From NCBI GenBank assembly GCA_963708735.1, contig CAVPTW010000010.1, positions 82,308 through 146,307 on the forward strand: DNA of 64,000 bases, read 5' to 3'. The position numbers were made by a program, and so were the translations under genes. This DNA comes from JAGPUQ01 sp963708735. Lineage in GTDB: Bacteria; Pseudomonadota; Gammaproteobacteria; Pseudomonadales; Porticoccaceae. Of the stretch, positions 37,418 to 46,800 are shown piece after piece. The notes below the pieces were generated by a model. It ran no database searches, was not told where the DNA came from, and worked only from the letters and a program-made list of their open reading frames with translations. How positions within the stretch are numbered: the stretch's first letter is position 1; every line of letters begins with the position of its first letter.

Positions 37418-38052
37418 GAGGCCGTATCGAAACCATGTTGGCGATGCAGGAAGCGATCAATACGCAGATCCATGCGCAGTGGCGCGGGCAGGGCAATCGC
37501 TGGTACCGGGCCATCTGGGTCGAGTGCGCGGAACTGCTGGATCACTACGGCTGGAAGTGGTGGAAACGACAGCAGCCCGATCTCGATCAGGTGCGCCTGG
37601 AGCTGGTCGATATCTGGCATTTCGGGCTCAGCACGCTGCTGGAACGGGATCTCGCCGCGGATGACATCGCCGCCGAGTTCGCCGCCGCGCTCGCCGCGCC
37701 CGTGCCGCGCGGTGACCCCGAAGTGTTTCGCGGCGCGGTCGAACAGTTTGCGGCCCGTACCCTGGTCGCCCAGGATTTTGACCTCCCGGGTTTCGCGGTA
37801 TTGATGCAGGTGATTGAACTCAGCTTCGACGAGCTGTATCGCCGCTATGTGGGCAAGAATGTACTGAACCGGTTTCGCCAGGATCACGGCTATCAGGACG
37901 GCAGTTACCGCAAACACTGGCACGGCCGCGAAGATAACGAATGGCTGGTCGAACTGAGCGTCGCCCTGGATCCCGAGAGCAATTCCTTTGCGCACGATCT
38001 CTATGCGGCGCTGCGTGCCCGCTATGCCGTCGCGCCCGCCGCCGGGGCGTGA
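37414..38052 (+). CDS. Dimeric all-alpha dUTP diphosphatase
   Basis: A 212-residue all-alpha NTP pyrophosphatase of the dimeric dUTPase type (not the trimeric Dut fold), which removes dUTP. The metal-binding motifs are ECAELLDHYGWKWWK and ELVDIWHFGL, with RFRQDHGYQDGSYRK near the C-terminus. The start ATG 37414 overlaps tatD by four bases; Met8 (37435) is an alternative. The end carries the -35 region of the mdh promoter. Confidence 0.88.
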   Translation: MRGRIETMLAMQEAINTQIHAQWRGQGNRWYRAIWVECAELLDHYGWKWWKRQQPDLDQVRLELVDIWHFGLSTLLERDLAADDIAAEFAAALAAPVPRGDPEVFRGAVEQFAARTLVAQDFDLPGFAVLMQVIELSFDELYRRYVGKNVLNRFRQDHGYQDGSYRKHWHGREDNEWLVELSVALDPESNSFAHDLYAALRARYAVAPAAGA

Positions 38053-38101
38053 AATCGCAGCCGCGATCCGTATAATTGGCCGCCTTTCGGACCCGGGTCC
38101 G
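38049..38101 (+). promoter_or_regulatory. mdh: mdh promoter with leader palindrome
   Basis: GTGAAA (38049-38054) and a perfect TATAAT (38071-38076) with a 16-base spacer; the -35 lies over the stop codon of the dUTPase gene. A perfect 14-bp palindrome, CGGACCCGGGTCCG (38088-38101), begins about five bases after the expected start site. Confidence 0.6.
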
Positions 38102-38127
38102 GATCCCCCCCAACACGGAGATATCCA

Positions 38128-39108
38128 GTGAAATCACCCGTTCGCGTTGCCGTCACCGGAGCCGCTGGCCAGATCAGCTACTCGCTTTTGTTCCGCATTG
38201 CAGCCGGAGAAATGCTCGGCGCCGACCAGCCGGTGATCCTGCAACTGCTGGAAATCACCCCGGCGCTGACAGCGCTGCAGGGGACCGTGATGGAGCTGGA
38301 AGACTGCGCGTTTCCGCTGCTCGCCGGCGTGGTGCAGACCGACGATCCCGCCGTTGCCTTCCGTGACGCCGACTACGCCCTGCTGGTGGGCGCGCGGCCG
38401 CGCGGCCCGGGCATGGAGCGCAAGGACCTGCTCGAAGCCAACGCCAACATCTTTTCCGTGCAGGGCAAGGCGATCAATGATCACGCCAAGCGTGGCATCA
38501 AGGTGCTGGTGGTGGGCAATCCGGCCAATACCAACGCCCTGATTGCCCAGCGCAATGCGCCGGCGATCGATCCGCGCCAGTTCACCGCCATGACCCGCCT
38601 GGACCACAACCGGACGCTGACCCAGGTGGCGCTCAAGACCGGCACCACCGTCAACGACGTCACCCGCATGATCATCTGGGGCAACCATTCCGCCACCCAG
38701 TATCCCGATCTCCACCATGCCCAGGTCAAGGGCAAGCCCGCCCTGTCGCTCGTCGATCAGGCGTGGTACGAAAACGAGCTGATCCCGATGGTGCAACAGC
38801 GCGGTGCCGCCGTCATCAAGGCGCGCGGCGCGTCGAGTGCGGCCTCGGCCGCCAATGCGGCCATCAGCCACATGCGCTCCTGGGCGCTCGGCACGCCGGC
38901 GGGCGACTGGGTCAGCATGGGCGTCCCCAGCGATGGCAGCTACGGCATCGCCAAGGGGCTGATCTATTCCTTCCCCTGCACCTGTCAGGGCGGCGACTGG
39001 AAGATCGTGAAGGATCTCGATATCAACGCGTTCTCGCGGGAAAAAATGACCCTGACCGAAACCGAGTTGAGCGAAGAGCGCGACGCGGTCAAGCATCTGC
39101 TGCCCTGA
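38128..39108 (+). CDS. mdh: Malate dehydrogenase (type 2)
   Basis: A 326-residue NAD-dependent TCA-cycle enzyme of the cytosolic/type 2 class. The Rossmann motif is VTGAAGQISYSLLF. The substrate Arg loop is GARPRGPGMERKDLL. The catalytic pair includes Asp in TRLDHNR and His in IIWGNHSATQYPD. The start is GTG 38128 behind GGAG. Length is normal. It has its own promoter, so it is independent of the upstream cluster. Confidence 0.96.
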   Translation: MKSPVRVAVTGAAGQISYSLLFRIAAGEMLGADQPVILQLLEITPALTALQGTVMELEDCAFPLLAGVVQTDDPAVAFRDADYALLVGARPRGPGMERKDLLEANANIFSVQGKAINDHAKRGIKVLVVGNPANTNALIAQRNAPAIDPRQFTAMTRLDHNRTLTQVALKTGTTVNDVTRMIIWGNHSATQYPDLHHAQVKGKPALSLVDQAWYENELIPMVQQRGAAVIKARGASSAASAANAAISHMRSWALGTPAGDWVSMGVPSDGSYGIAKGLIYSFPCTCQGGDWKIVKDLDINAFSREKMTLTETELSEERDAVKHLLP

Positions 39109-39136
39109 TCGCCACCGCCAACCTTACGGAGTGATC

Positions 39137-39613
39137 ATGGGCTTTCCCAAGTTGGGTAATCTGGCGCCGACGTTCACGCTGCCGAATCAGCGCGGCGAGC
39201 CGGTCGCGCTCAAGGACTTCCGCGATCGGCATCCGGTGGTGCTGTATTTTTACCCGAAGGCGATGACGCCGGGCTGTACGGTCCAGGCCTGTGGCATCCG
39301 CGACCGGCGCGCTGCGTTTGCCGAGCTCGGGGTCGTCGTGCTCGGCATCAGCCCGGACCCGGTGAGCCGGCTCGCGAAGTTCGCCGAGCGGGACGCGCTC
39401 GATTTTGATCTGTTGTCCGACGCGGATCACGCCGTCGCCGAGCGTTACGGGGTGTGGGGCCTGAAGAAATTCATGGGACGCGAGTTCATGGGGATTCGCC
39501 GCACCACCTTCATCATCGGTCGCGACGGGCGCCTGCGCCATGTGATGGACAAGGTCAAGACGGCCAGTCATCAGGATGATGTGCTGGCCTGGTTGCGCCA
39601 GAATTCGGGCTGA
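39137..39613 (+). CDS. bcp: Thioredoxin-dependent peroxiredoxin (Bcp/PrxQ)
   Basis: A 158-residue atypical two-cysteine peroxiredoxin that reduces peroxides. The peroxidatic Cys47 is in AMTPGCTVQAC and the resolving Cys52 is five residues later. ATG 39137 fits GGAG at 39128; GTG 39131 is an alternative. The downstream gene is yajC. Confidence 0.93.
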   Translation: MGFPKLGNLAPTFTLPNQRGEPVALKDFRDRHPVVLYFYPKAMTPGCTVQACGIRDRRAAFAELGVVVLGISPDPVSRLAKFAERDALDFDLLSDADHAVAERYGVWGLKKFMGREFMGIRRTTFIIGRDGRLRHVMDKVKTASHQDDVLAWLRQNSG

Positions 39614-39701
39614 ACAGCGGCTCAAGTCCGCTTGCCGAAAATTGTTTTCCGCAGCAGTCCCGCCTTTGCCGGCAGCTGCTCCACTACCCCGAGGTACGCC
39701 G

Positions 39702-40031
39702 ATGTCGCTATTCATTCCTTCCGCCTGGGCGCAGGCCGCGCCCGCCGGCGAACCCAATCCGCTGTTCACGCTGGTGCTGTTCGGCGGACTTTTTGTGTTC
39801 ATGTACTTCGTGATCATTCGGCCGCAGCAGAAGCGCCGCAAGGAACAGGCCAAACTGGTCGCCAATCTCGCCAAAGGCGATGAAGTCGTTACCGCCAGCG
39901 GTATCCTGGGGCGCATCACCAAGATCGAGGGCAACTTCCTGGTGCTTGAGGTCTCCGACAAGGTGGAGCTCAAGTTCCAGCGCGAGGCAATACATGCCGT
40001 GCTGCCCAAGGGAACCCTGAAGGCGCTGTAG
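39702..40031 (+). CDS. yajC: Preprotein translocase subunit YajC
   Basis: A 109-residue SecDF partner with one membrane helix (about 22-40, LFTLVLFGGLFVFMYFVII). It is followed by the conserved RPQQKRRKEQ and GDEVVTASGILGRI blocks. The start is ATG 39702 with GAGG upstream. It normally sits between tgt and secD; here it is about 21 kb downstream and separated by many genes. Confidence 0.94.
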   Translation: MSLFIPSAWAQAAPAGEPNPLFTLVLFGGLFVFMYFVIIRPQQKRRKEQAKLVANLAKGDEVVTASGILGRITKIEGNFLVLEVSDKVELKFQREAIHAVLPKGTLKAL

Positions 40032-40049
40032 CGGCCGGCCAGCGCTGGG

Positions 40050-41075
40050 GTGGCGTGGGTGGAAGCGAACCTGATCAGCTTTCCGCCGCGTCTGGCGCTG
40101 GCGCGTCTGCCGACGCCGCTGGAGCCGCTCGACCGGCTCCGCGAGCTCATCGGCGGCCCCCGTATCTGGATCAAGCGCGACGATCTGACCGAGTGCACCG
40201 TCACCGGCAACAAGATACGCAAGCTCGAGTTCACGCTGGCCCGCGCCCGCGCGGCCGGCTGCGATACCCTGATCACCGCGGGCGGACTTCAATCCAACCA
40301 CTGCCGCGCCACCGCGCTGCTGGGAGCCCGCCTGGGTTTCCGGGTGCATCTGCTGTTGCGCGAGGAGGGCGCTCCCAACCCGCACCCCCAGGGCAATCTC
40401 CTGCTCGATCTGCTGGCCGGCGCTACCGTCTCCCGCTACAGCAAGGCCCACTACCGCGCCCATCAGGCGGAGCTATACGACGAATGGGACGCCCACTACC
40501 GGGCGCAGGGCGCACGCCCCTGGTGTATCCCGGTGGGCGCCAGCGATGGCACCGGCGTCTGGGGCTACATCGGTTGTGCGGCCGAGTTGCGCGCGGATTT
40601 TGCCGCTGCCGGGATTCAGCCCGTTGCCATCGTGCATGCTACCGGCTCCGGTGGCACCCAGGCGGGACTGACCGCCGGCGCGCATCTCTACCATCTGGGC
40701 TGTCCGGTGATCGGCATGGCGGTATGCGACGATGCCGCCTATTTCCAGCACAAGGTGCGCGCCGATCTGCGCGAGTGGGCGCAACTCTACGCGACCGGTG
40801 TTGCGGTCGAGGAGCTCGCGATCGAGGTCAATGATCGCTACATCGGCCCCGGCTACGGGCAGGCGACCCCGGAGGTATTCGAAACCATCCGCCTGCTGGC
40901 CCGTACCCAGGGGTTGGTGCTCGATCCGGTCTACAGCGGCAAGGCGTTCCACGGACTGCTGGAAGAAATCCGGCGCGGGGCGTTTGCTGCCGCAGCCGAT
41001 GTGGTGTTCATCCACACCGGGGGGATCTTCGGGCTGTTGGCCCAGGCCGATGGCCTGGCTGAATCGGTCAGGTAA
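40050..41075 (+). CDS. D-cysteine desulfhydrase / ACC deaminase family
   Basis: A 341-residue fold-type II PLP enzyme. The PLP-binding Lys55 is in TVTGNKIRKLEF and the Asn-loop is GGLQSNHCRATA. HATGSGGTQAGLTAG binds the cofactor phosphate. The family splits between 1-aminocyclopropane-1-carboxylate deaminase and D-cysteine desulfhydrase; I cannot decide from sequence, though the latter is commoner in gammaproteobacteria. The start is GTG 40050. It is the last core gene before the restriction island. Confidence 0.88.
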   Translation: MAWVEANLISFPPRLALARLPTPLEPLDRLRELIGGPRIWIKRDDLTECTVTGNKIRKLEFTLARARAAGCDTLITAGGLQSNHCRATALLGARLGFRVHLLLREEGAPNPHPQGNLLLDLLAGATVSRYSKAHYRAHQAELYDEWDAHYRAQGARPWCIPVGASDGTGVWGYIGCAAELRADFAAAGIQPVAIVHATGSGGTQAGLTAGAHLYHLGCPVIGMAVCDDAAYFQHKVRADLREWAQLYATGVAVEELAIEVNDRYIGPGYGQATPEVFETIRLLARTQGLVLDPVYSGKAFHGLLEEIRRGAFAAAADVVFIHTGGIFGLLAQADGLAESVR

Positions 41076-41385
41076 AAACAATATAGTGCGATGACGAAAG
41101 CAACGAAGGATGAGTAGCGCCCTGCTGACCAAGGGCGCATTCGCAAAGCCTTCGGGATTGTTCGACTGCGAGGGGTCGGACATTCAATGCGAAATCCAGC
41201 AGGGCACAAGTGCTTTCAGCCGACGCCATCGCTGGGTTACGGCAAGCCTGCGGCTGAGCTTGTGCGCTACTCCCGACGACAGAGATACGTTTGTGCCCAC
41301 AGAAATCGTCGCATGCCGGCATCAGGTCGGTTCGACGCAGGTGGCGTGTCCGCACCCCCACGAATGCGAGGAAGACAGCTGACCA
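41076..41385 (+). other. Leader of the hsdM operon, no gene; contains long hairpin
   Basis: 310 bases between the desulfhydrase and hsdM. TATAGT at 41082-41087 with CTGAAT 17 bases upstream (41059-41064) is a possible promoter, which would give a leader of about 290 nt. A compound inverted repeat lies at 41204-41265: GCACAAG/CTTGTGC outside and TCAGCCG/CGGCTGA inside. A frame open at 41110-41382 shows no family signature and I do not call it a gene. Confidence 0.5.
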
Positions 41386-43770
41386 ATGGACCAGGCCACC
41401 CACAACAAGATCGTCTCCTTCATCTGGGGCATCGCCGACGACGTCCTGCGAGACCTGTTCAAGCGCGGCAAGTACCCGGACGTGATCCTGCCGATGTGCG
41501 TCATCCGCCGCATGGACGCGGTGCTCGAACCGACCAAACAGAAGGTGCTCGAAACCAGGCAGATGCTCGACAGCGCCGGCATCGCCGAGCAGCGCGCCGC
41601 CCTGTGCGACGCCGCCGGACAGGCCTTCTACAACACCTCGAAGTTCAGGCTGCGCGACCTCAGGTCCCGCGGCAGCCAGCAGCAGTTGCTGGCCGATTTC
41701 GAGGATTACCTGAACGGTTTCTCGCCCAACGTCCAGGACATCCTCGACAACTTCAAATTCCGCAACCAGCTCCAGACGCTGTCCAAGGCCGACGCCCTCG
41801 GCACCCTGATCAACAAGTTCCTCGACCCCGACATCGACCTCTCGCCGGCCGGCATCGACAACCACGCCATGGGCACGGTGTTCGAGGAGCTGGTGCGCAA
41901 GTTCAACGAGGACAACAACGAGGAGGCCGGCGAGCACTGGACCCCGCGCGACGCGGTGCGCCTGATGGCCAACCTCGTCTTTCTGCCGATCGAGGCCGAG
42001 ATCAAGTCGGGCACCTATCTGCTCTACGACTGCGCCTGCGGCACCGGCGGCATGCTCACCGTCGCCGAGGAGACGCTCGAAGCCATCGCGCAGAAGCGCG
42101 GCCAGCAGGTCAGATGCCTGCTCTACGGCCAGGAGATCAACCCCGAGACCTACGCGGTCTGCAAAGCCGACATGCTGCTCAAGGGCGAAGGCGAGAACGC
42201 GGACCACATCGTCGGCGGCGCGGAATGGTCCACGCTTGCCCACGACGCCTTCCCCGCGCAAGCGTTCGATTTCATGCTCGCCAATCCGCCCTACGGCAAG
42301 AGCTGGAAGAAGGACCTCGAAGCCATGGGCGGCAAGGACGGCATGCGCGACCCGCGCTTCAGGGTCATGCACCAGGGCGAGGAGCTGTCGCTGGTCACCC
42401 GCTCCAGCGACGGGCAGATGCTGTTCCTGGCCAACATGGCCTCGAAGATGAACGACCAGTCGGCGCTCGGCAGCCGCATCGCCGAGGTGCACAACGGTTC
42501 GTCGCTGTTCACCGGCGACGCGGGCCAGGGCGAGAGCAACATCCGCCGCTGGCTGATCGAGAACGACTGGCTCGAAGCCATAGTCGCGCTGCCGCTGAAC
42601 CTGTTCTACAACACCGGCATCGCCACCTACGTGTGGGTGCTGTCCAACCGAAAGCCCGCGCACCGCAAGGGCCGGGTGCAGCTCATCGATGCCAGCCAGT
42701 GGTTCAAGCCGCTGCGCAAGAACCTCGGCAAGAAGAACTGCGAGCTCTCGCCCGAGGACATCGAGCGCATCAGCCGCACCTTTCTCGATTTCAAGGAGAC
42801 CCCGGAGTCGAAGATCTTCCCCAACGCCGCCTTCGGTTACTGGAAGGTCACGGTCGAGCGCCCGCTGCGCCTGCACAGCCAGCTCACGCTAAAAGCCATC
42901 GAAAGCCTGCGCTTTGCCTCTGGCGACGAGGACATCCGCGCGACGCTCCATGACGAGTTCGGCGATGACCTTTTCAACAACTTCGCCAGGGTCTCCGTCG
43001 CGCTGGAGCAGCGCCTCGCCGACTGGGGCAGCGACGAGGACGAAGGCGATGACGAAGAGAGTGGCAGCGCCAAAAAAGGGCTGCCCGAGAAGAAGCACAA
43101 GAAGCTGCTCGACCCCCGGACCTGGGAGCGCGACGGCCGCCTGGTGGAAGGCGCCAGCAGGCTGCGCACGGCGCTGGGCGACCAACTTTTCGAGGACCAC
43201 AACGTCTTCCGCGACCGCGTCGACGAGACACTCAGACAGGCCGGCATCAAGCTCGCCGCCGCCGACCGCAAGCTGATCCTCAAGGCCGTGAGCTGGCGGG
43301 TCGACACCGCGCCGCCGGTCATCGCCAAGGCGCACAAGCCCCTGTCTGCCGGAGCCAGGCGACAGGCAGGCGGCAAGGCCGTCGCCGACCCGTTGCGCGG
43401 CCTGTTCGAGGCCACGGTAGATGGCAAGCCCGTGGTCGTCGAATACGAACCCGACGCCGACCTGCGCGACACCGAACAGGTGCCGCTGCTGGAAGACGGC
43501 GGCCCCCGATCAGGGTCGGGGGCAGGCATCGAGGCCTTCATAAAGCGCGAGGTCCTGCCCTACACCCCCGACGCCTGGATCAAGGCAGACGCCACCAGGA
43601 TCGGCTACGAGATCAGCTTCACCCGCCACTTCTACAAGCCGCAGCCGCTGCGCACGCTGGAAGAGATCAGCGCCGACATCCTCGCCATCGAGAAGGAGGC
43701 CGAGGGGCTGCTGGAGGAGATCATCGGGGGCGCTGAGGCGCGACCGCGAACGGGAAGGCTGGCGCCGTGA
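41386..43770 (+). CDS. hsdM: Type I restriction-modification DNA methyltransferase HsdM
   Basis: A 794-residue N6-adenine methyltransferase subunit. It has an N-terminal HsdM helical domain (about 5-150), SAM motif I CACGTGG (about 215-222), the catalytic motif NPPY (300-303) and a long C-terminal region. The tail from about residue 715 (FIKREVLPYTPDAWIK through ISADILAIEKEAEGLL) is repeated at 49081-49154 and 51031-51252. This copy ends LLEEIIGGAEARPRTGRLAP. ATG 41386 has GAGGAAG about 11 bases upstream. The next true RM gene, hsdS, is displaced by 10.7 kb of inserted genes. Confidence 0.95.
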   Translation: MDQATHNKIVSFIWGIADDVLRDLFKRGKYPDVILPMCVIRRMDAVLEPTKQKVLETRQMLDSAGIAEQRAALCDAAGQAFYNTSKFRLRDLRSRGSQQQLLADFEDYLNGFSPNVQDILDNFKFRNQLQTLSKADALGTLINKFLDPDIDLSPAGIDNHAMGTVFEELVRKFNEDNNEEAGEHWTPRDAVRLMANLVFLPIEAEIKSGTYLLYDCACGTGGMLTVAEETLEAIAQKRGQQVRCLLYGQEINPETYAVCKADMLLKGEGENADHIVGGAEWSTLAHDAFPAQAFDFMLANPPYGKSWKKDLEAMGGKDGMRDPRFRVMHQGEELSLVTRSSDGQMLFLANMASKMNDQSALGSRIAEVHNGSSLFTGDAGQGESNIRRWLIENDWLEAIVALPLNLFYNTGIATYVWVLSNRKPAHRKGRVQLIDASQWFKPLRKNLGKKNCELSPEDIERISRTFLDFKETPESKIFPNAAFGYWKVTVERPLRLHSQLTLKAIESLRFASGDEDIRATLHDEFGDDLFNNFARVSVALEQRLADWGSDEDEGDDEESGSAKKGLPEKKHKKLLDPRTWERDGRLVEGASRLRTALGDQLFEDHNVFRDRVDETLRQAGIKLAAADRKLILKAVSWRVDTAPPVIAKAHKPLSAGARRQAGGKAVADPLRGLFEATVDGKPVVVEYEPDADLRDTEQVPLLEDGGPRSGSGAGIEAFIKREVLPYTPDAWIKADATRIGYEISFTRHFYKPQPLRTLEEISADILAIEKEAEGLLEEIIGGAEARPRTGRLAP

Positions 43771-43809
43771 TTGCCATGTACAGGGAGATCAGATCAAGGG
43801 AGCGGCGCC

Positions 43810-46800
43810 TTGGCCACTGACACCAGCAAGATCGAAAGTCCGGCTCTGCGGCTAGCGCAATATTTGAAGGAGTTCGTTGGCTTACGTAGCACGACCGTCC
43901 GCGATGTTGCCAAGTACGAGTCCGTAATCTGGCTCGGCGATATGCCGCAAGAAGTGGACTGCCGCAGCGGCGCGTGGACCGACGAATACGACCCGGGAAA
44001 GCCGTGGCTCGAAGTTTACAAGCAGGAGTTCAAGATCGCGCCAGAGCCACCGGAAGCCATCGCCCGGTGGGTGGACGCGAAGGCTCTCCGCAAGGCAACC
44101 TCAGAGCTTCCGCCTCTACTCGCGAGCATCTTTGTCGAGGATGTGGAGGCTGAGGTGGATGAGGGCGAAACTCCGCCCCTCGTAGAACGGCACCTATCGG
44201 ATTATCCCGAGGTCTTGGATGCATATCAGGCCTTCCGTCCCAAGTGGGAAGCATGGGCGGCTGACCAACGCCGTCGAGAGGCGGTGCAGAAGGTCTATGC
44301 CGAGCTTTTCAGGCTTCATACACAGGTGCAAAAGCAAGGCGAGATCGTCGAGCTCGTGCTTGGCTTGGGGCTTGTGGACTGGCGAGCGACCATCGGCGGC
44401 CGATTGGTTCCGATTCGACGGCACGCAGTCGTCGCACAGGTCGAGCTGAGCTTTGAACCAGGCAAGGGCGTCATCCGAGTGGCAGCGCCCGGCGAAGGCG
44501 CGAGGCTCCGCATCGAAGATGACATGCTCGAGGCAGAACTTCGACCGGATCGATCGCACTATGCGGTCATTGCGAAGCAGCTCGAAGAGGTTGGCGACGC
44601 GATCTGGGACAAGCCGCTCATGCACGCCGCGCTGAAGACCTGGTCGGGCGCCCTCAGCGCCAACTCGACGTGGGCCGACGGACTCGGTGCCAAGCCTGCC
44701 AGCGGCAACAACCCGAACGTCAGTTTTGCCCCGGCGTTGATTCTGAGGAAGCGTCTGCACACCGGAATGGTCCGCGTCTACGAAAAGCTGATCGAGAACC
44801 TCGGAGGTGAAGATGCGGTGGTTCCCGATGGTTGGGGCCGTCTGATTGACGACGACTGGCGAGGTGACGACGATTCAACTTCGAATCGGCACGAGCCCAG
44901 CCAAGAAGACAGCGGGCCCACGCCGCTGTCCTCAGAGACCTACTTTCCGCTGCCCGCCAACCGGGAGCAGCGCCGTATCGTCGATGCGCTGAGGCGCGAT
45001 CAAGGGGTCTTGGTTCAGGGCCCGCCAGGGACTGGCAAGAGCCACACCATCGCAAATCTGATTTGCCATTTGCTTGCCACCGGGAAGCGAGTCCTCATCA
45101 CCGCGGAAACGGCGCGCGCCCTCCAGATCCTCAAGAATAAATTGCCCGAAGAGATTCAGCCCTTGTGCGTGAGCCTCCTCGGGCAGGGAGGAGACGCGTT
45201 CGCCGAGTTGAACGGCGCGGTGCAAGAGATCACGAATCGGCATTCCTCCTACTCACCCGATGCATACGCCTCTCGGATCACCGAGATCGATTGCGACCTC
45301 CACCGAGCCCGTCGCCGGCTTTCCGATCTCGAGTCGGAGATTCGAAGCCTACGCCAGGACGAGACGGTCTCGCACAGTCTGCTTGATGGTGCCTATCAGG
45401 GCACTGCATCGAAGATCGCCGCACGGGTCGCCGAGGAGCGGGAGCGGTTTGGTTGGCTGAGGCTTCCCACAAACTCGGCAAGCCGCTCCGGAATAACCAA
45501 CCATCAGGCGACGAGATGGCTGAAGTTTCGACGACAGTATTCCGCTGAAGAAATTGAAGAGACCCACCGTAATTTCCCTTCACACTCCGCACTCCCATCG
45601 CCGGAAGGTTTCGCTCGCATGGCCTCAGTTGAGGCCGAGGCTCAACGAAACAGCGCACGGGAGGGCGCGGTGCGCTCTCACCCAGCCTTTGTGTCGATTT
45701 CCGCGTTGTCCGCAAACGACAGAGCCAAACTCAAGACCGGCCTGGTAGCTCTTGAGAGCAAAAGGCTTGAATTGCAACGCCTGAACCTCGAATGGCTCCA
45801 AAAGGCGCTTCAAGATGCGATCACAGGTCGGTCAGCCGAATGGAAAATGCTGCTGGAAATCAGCATCAAGGGTATGGAACAGGCTCAATTCCTTTTGTCT
45901 AGGGTCGGTACACATGTTGTTGCTCTACCTGAGGGGATGGCACCTCACAAGCTCCGCGCAGATGCCGCTGTCGCAATCGAGTATCTGGGTTCAGGCGGAA
46001 AATGGAAGCGCTTCGGTCTCATGACCCCAGAACCGCTCAAAGGGCGCACGTACCTCAAGCGGGATGTCCTTGTCGACGGACAACCGGCCGATACAATCGA
46101 CAGCCTGAGCATCGTGCGCGATGACATTGACTTCGAACTCGCACTTTCCGACCTCGAAAAAGCCTGGAGGGATATCGGAGTTATGGATTTTGGGGCTGAC
46201 CGAAGACTCCGATTGGCCGGCCTTAATGAGCACGCATCCGTGCTAGAAAAAGCACTCAAGTTTGCCGGGTTCTGCGACCAAGCTGCGCGGAGCCTGTCGA
46301 GCAGATCGATCCCGATACCAACACCCAACTGGCTCAGTGGTGAAGCCCAACAGTGGATGGACGTCATCAATGCTACGGACCTCGATGATGAGCTTCGTAG
46401 GGCGGAGGACGACATTAAAAACTCTTTTCAAGCTCTGACCGCGCTAGCGCAGCTTCACAGCATCCATCCCGTGGTAGGGGCACTCATTAATGCGGTCACG
46501 GAACGAGACGTTAGAGCATATAGCCAAGCTTGGACAGTCGTCGGCTCGATTGAACGCATTCGACAGGACAATATCGATCGGGAAACCATCGAGGGCCTCC
46601 TCAACGACGCCATACCCGGTCTTGTTCGAATGATTGAACTAAGTCTCGGGGATCCGGCTTGGGACTCCCGCCTTGCAGCGCTGGAGGAGGCATGGTGCTG
46701 GGCTTTTGTAGATAGTTGGTTGGCGAGGCGCGTAGATCTCGACTACCAACGCGGGCTCTGGAAAAAGCGTCACGCAACCGAGGTCGAGATCGGTAGGCTC

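Noticed and set aside
41110..41382. Possible 90-residue gene before hsdM
   Set aside because: It has no clear Shine-Dalgarno or family signature, and it runs through a long inverted repeat, so it is more likely an untranslated leader.
41068..42876. 602-codon open frame on the minus strand
   Set aside because: It is antisense to hsdM, which carries all methyltransferase motifs.
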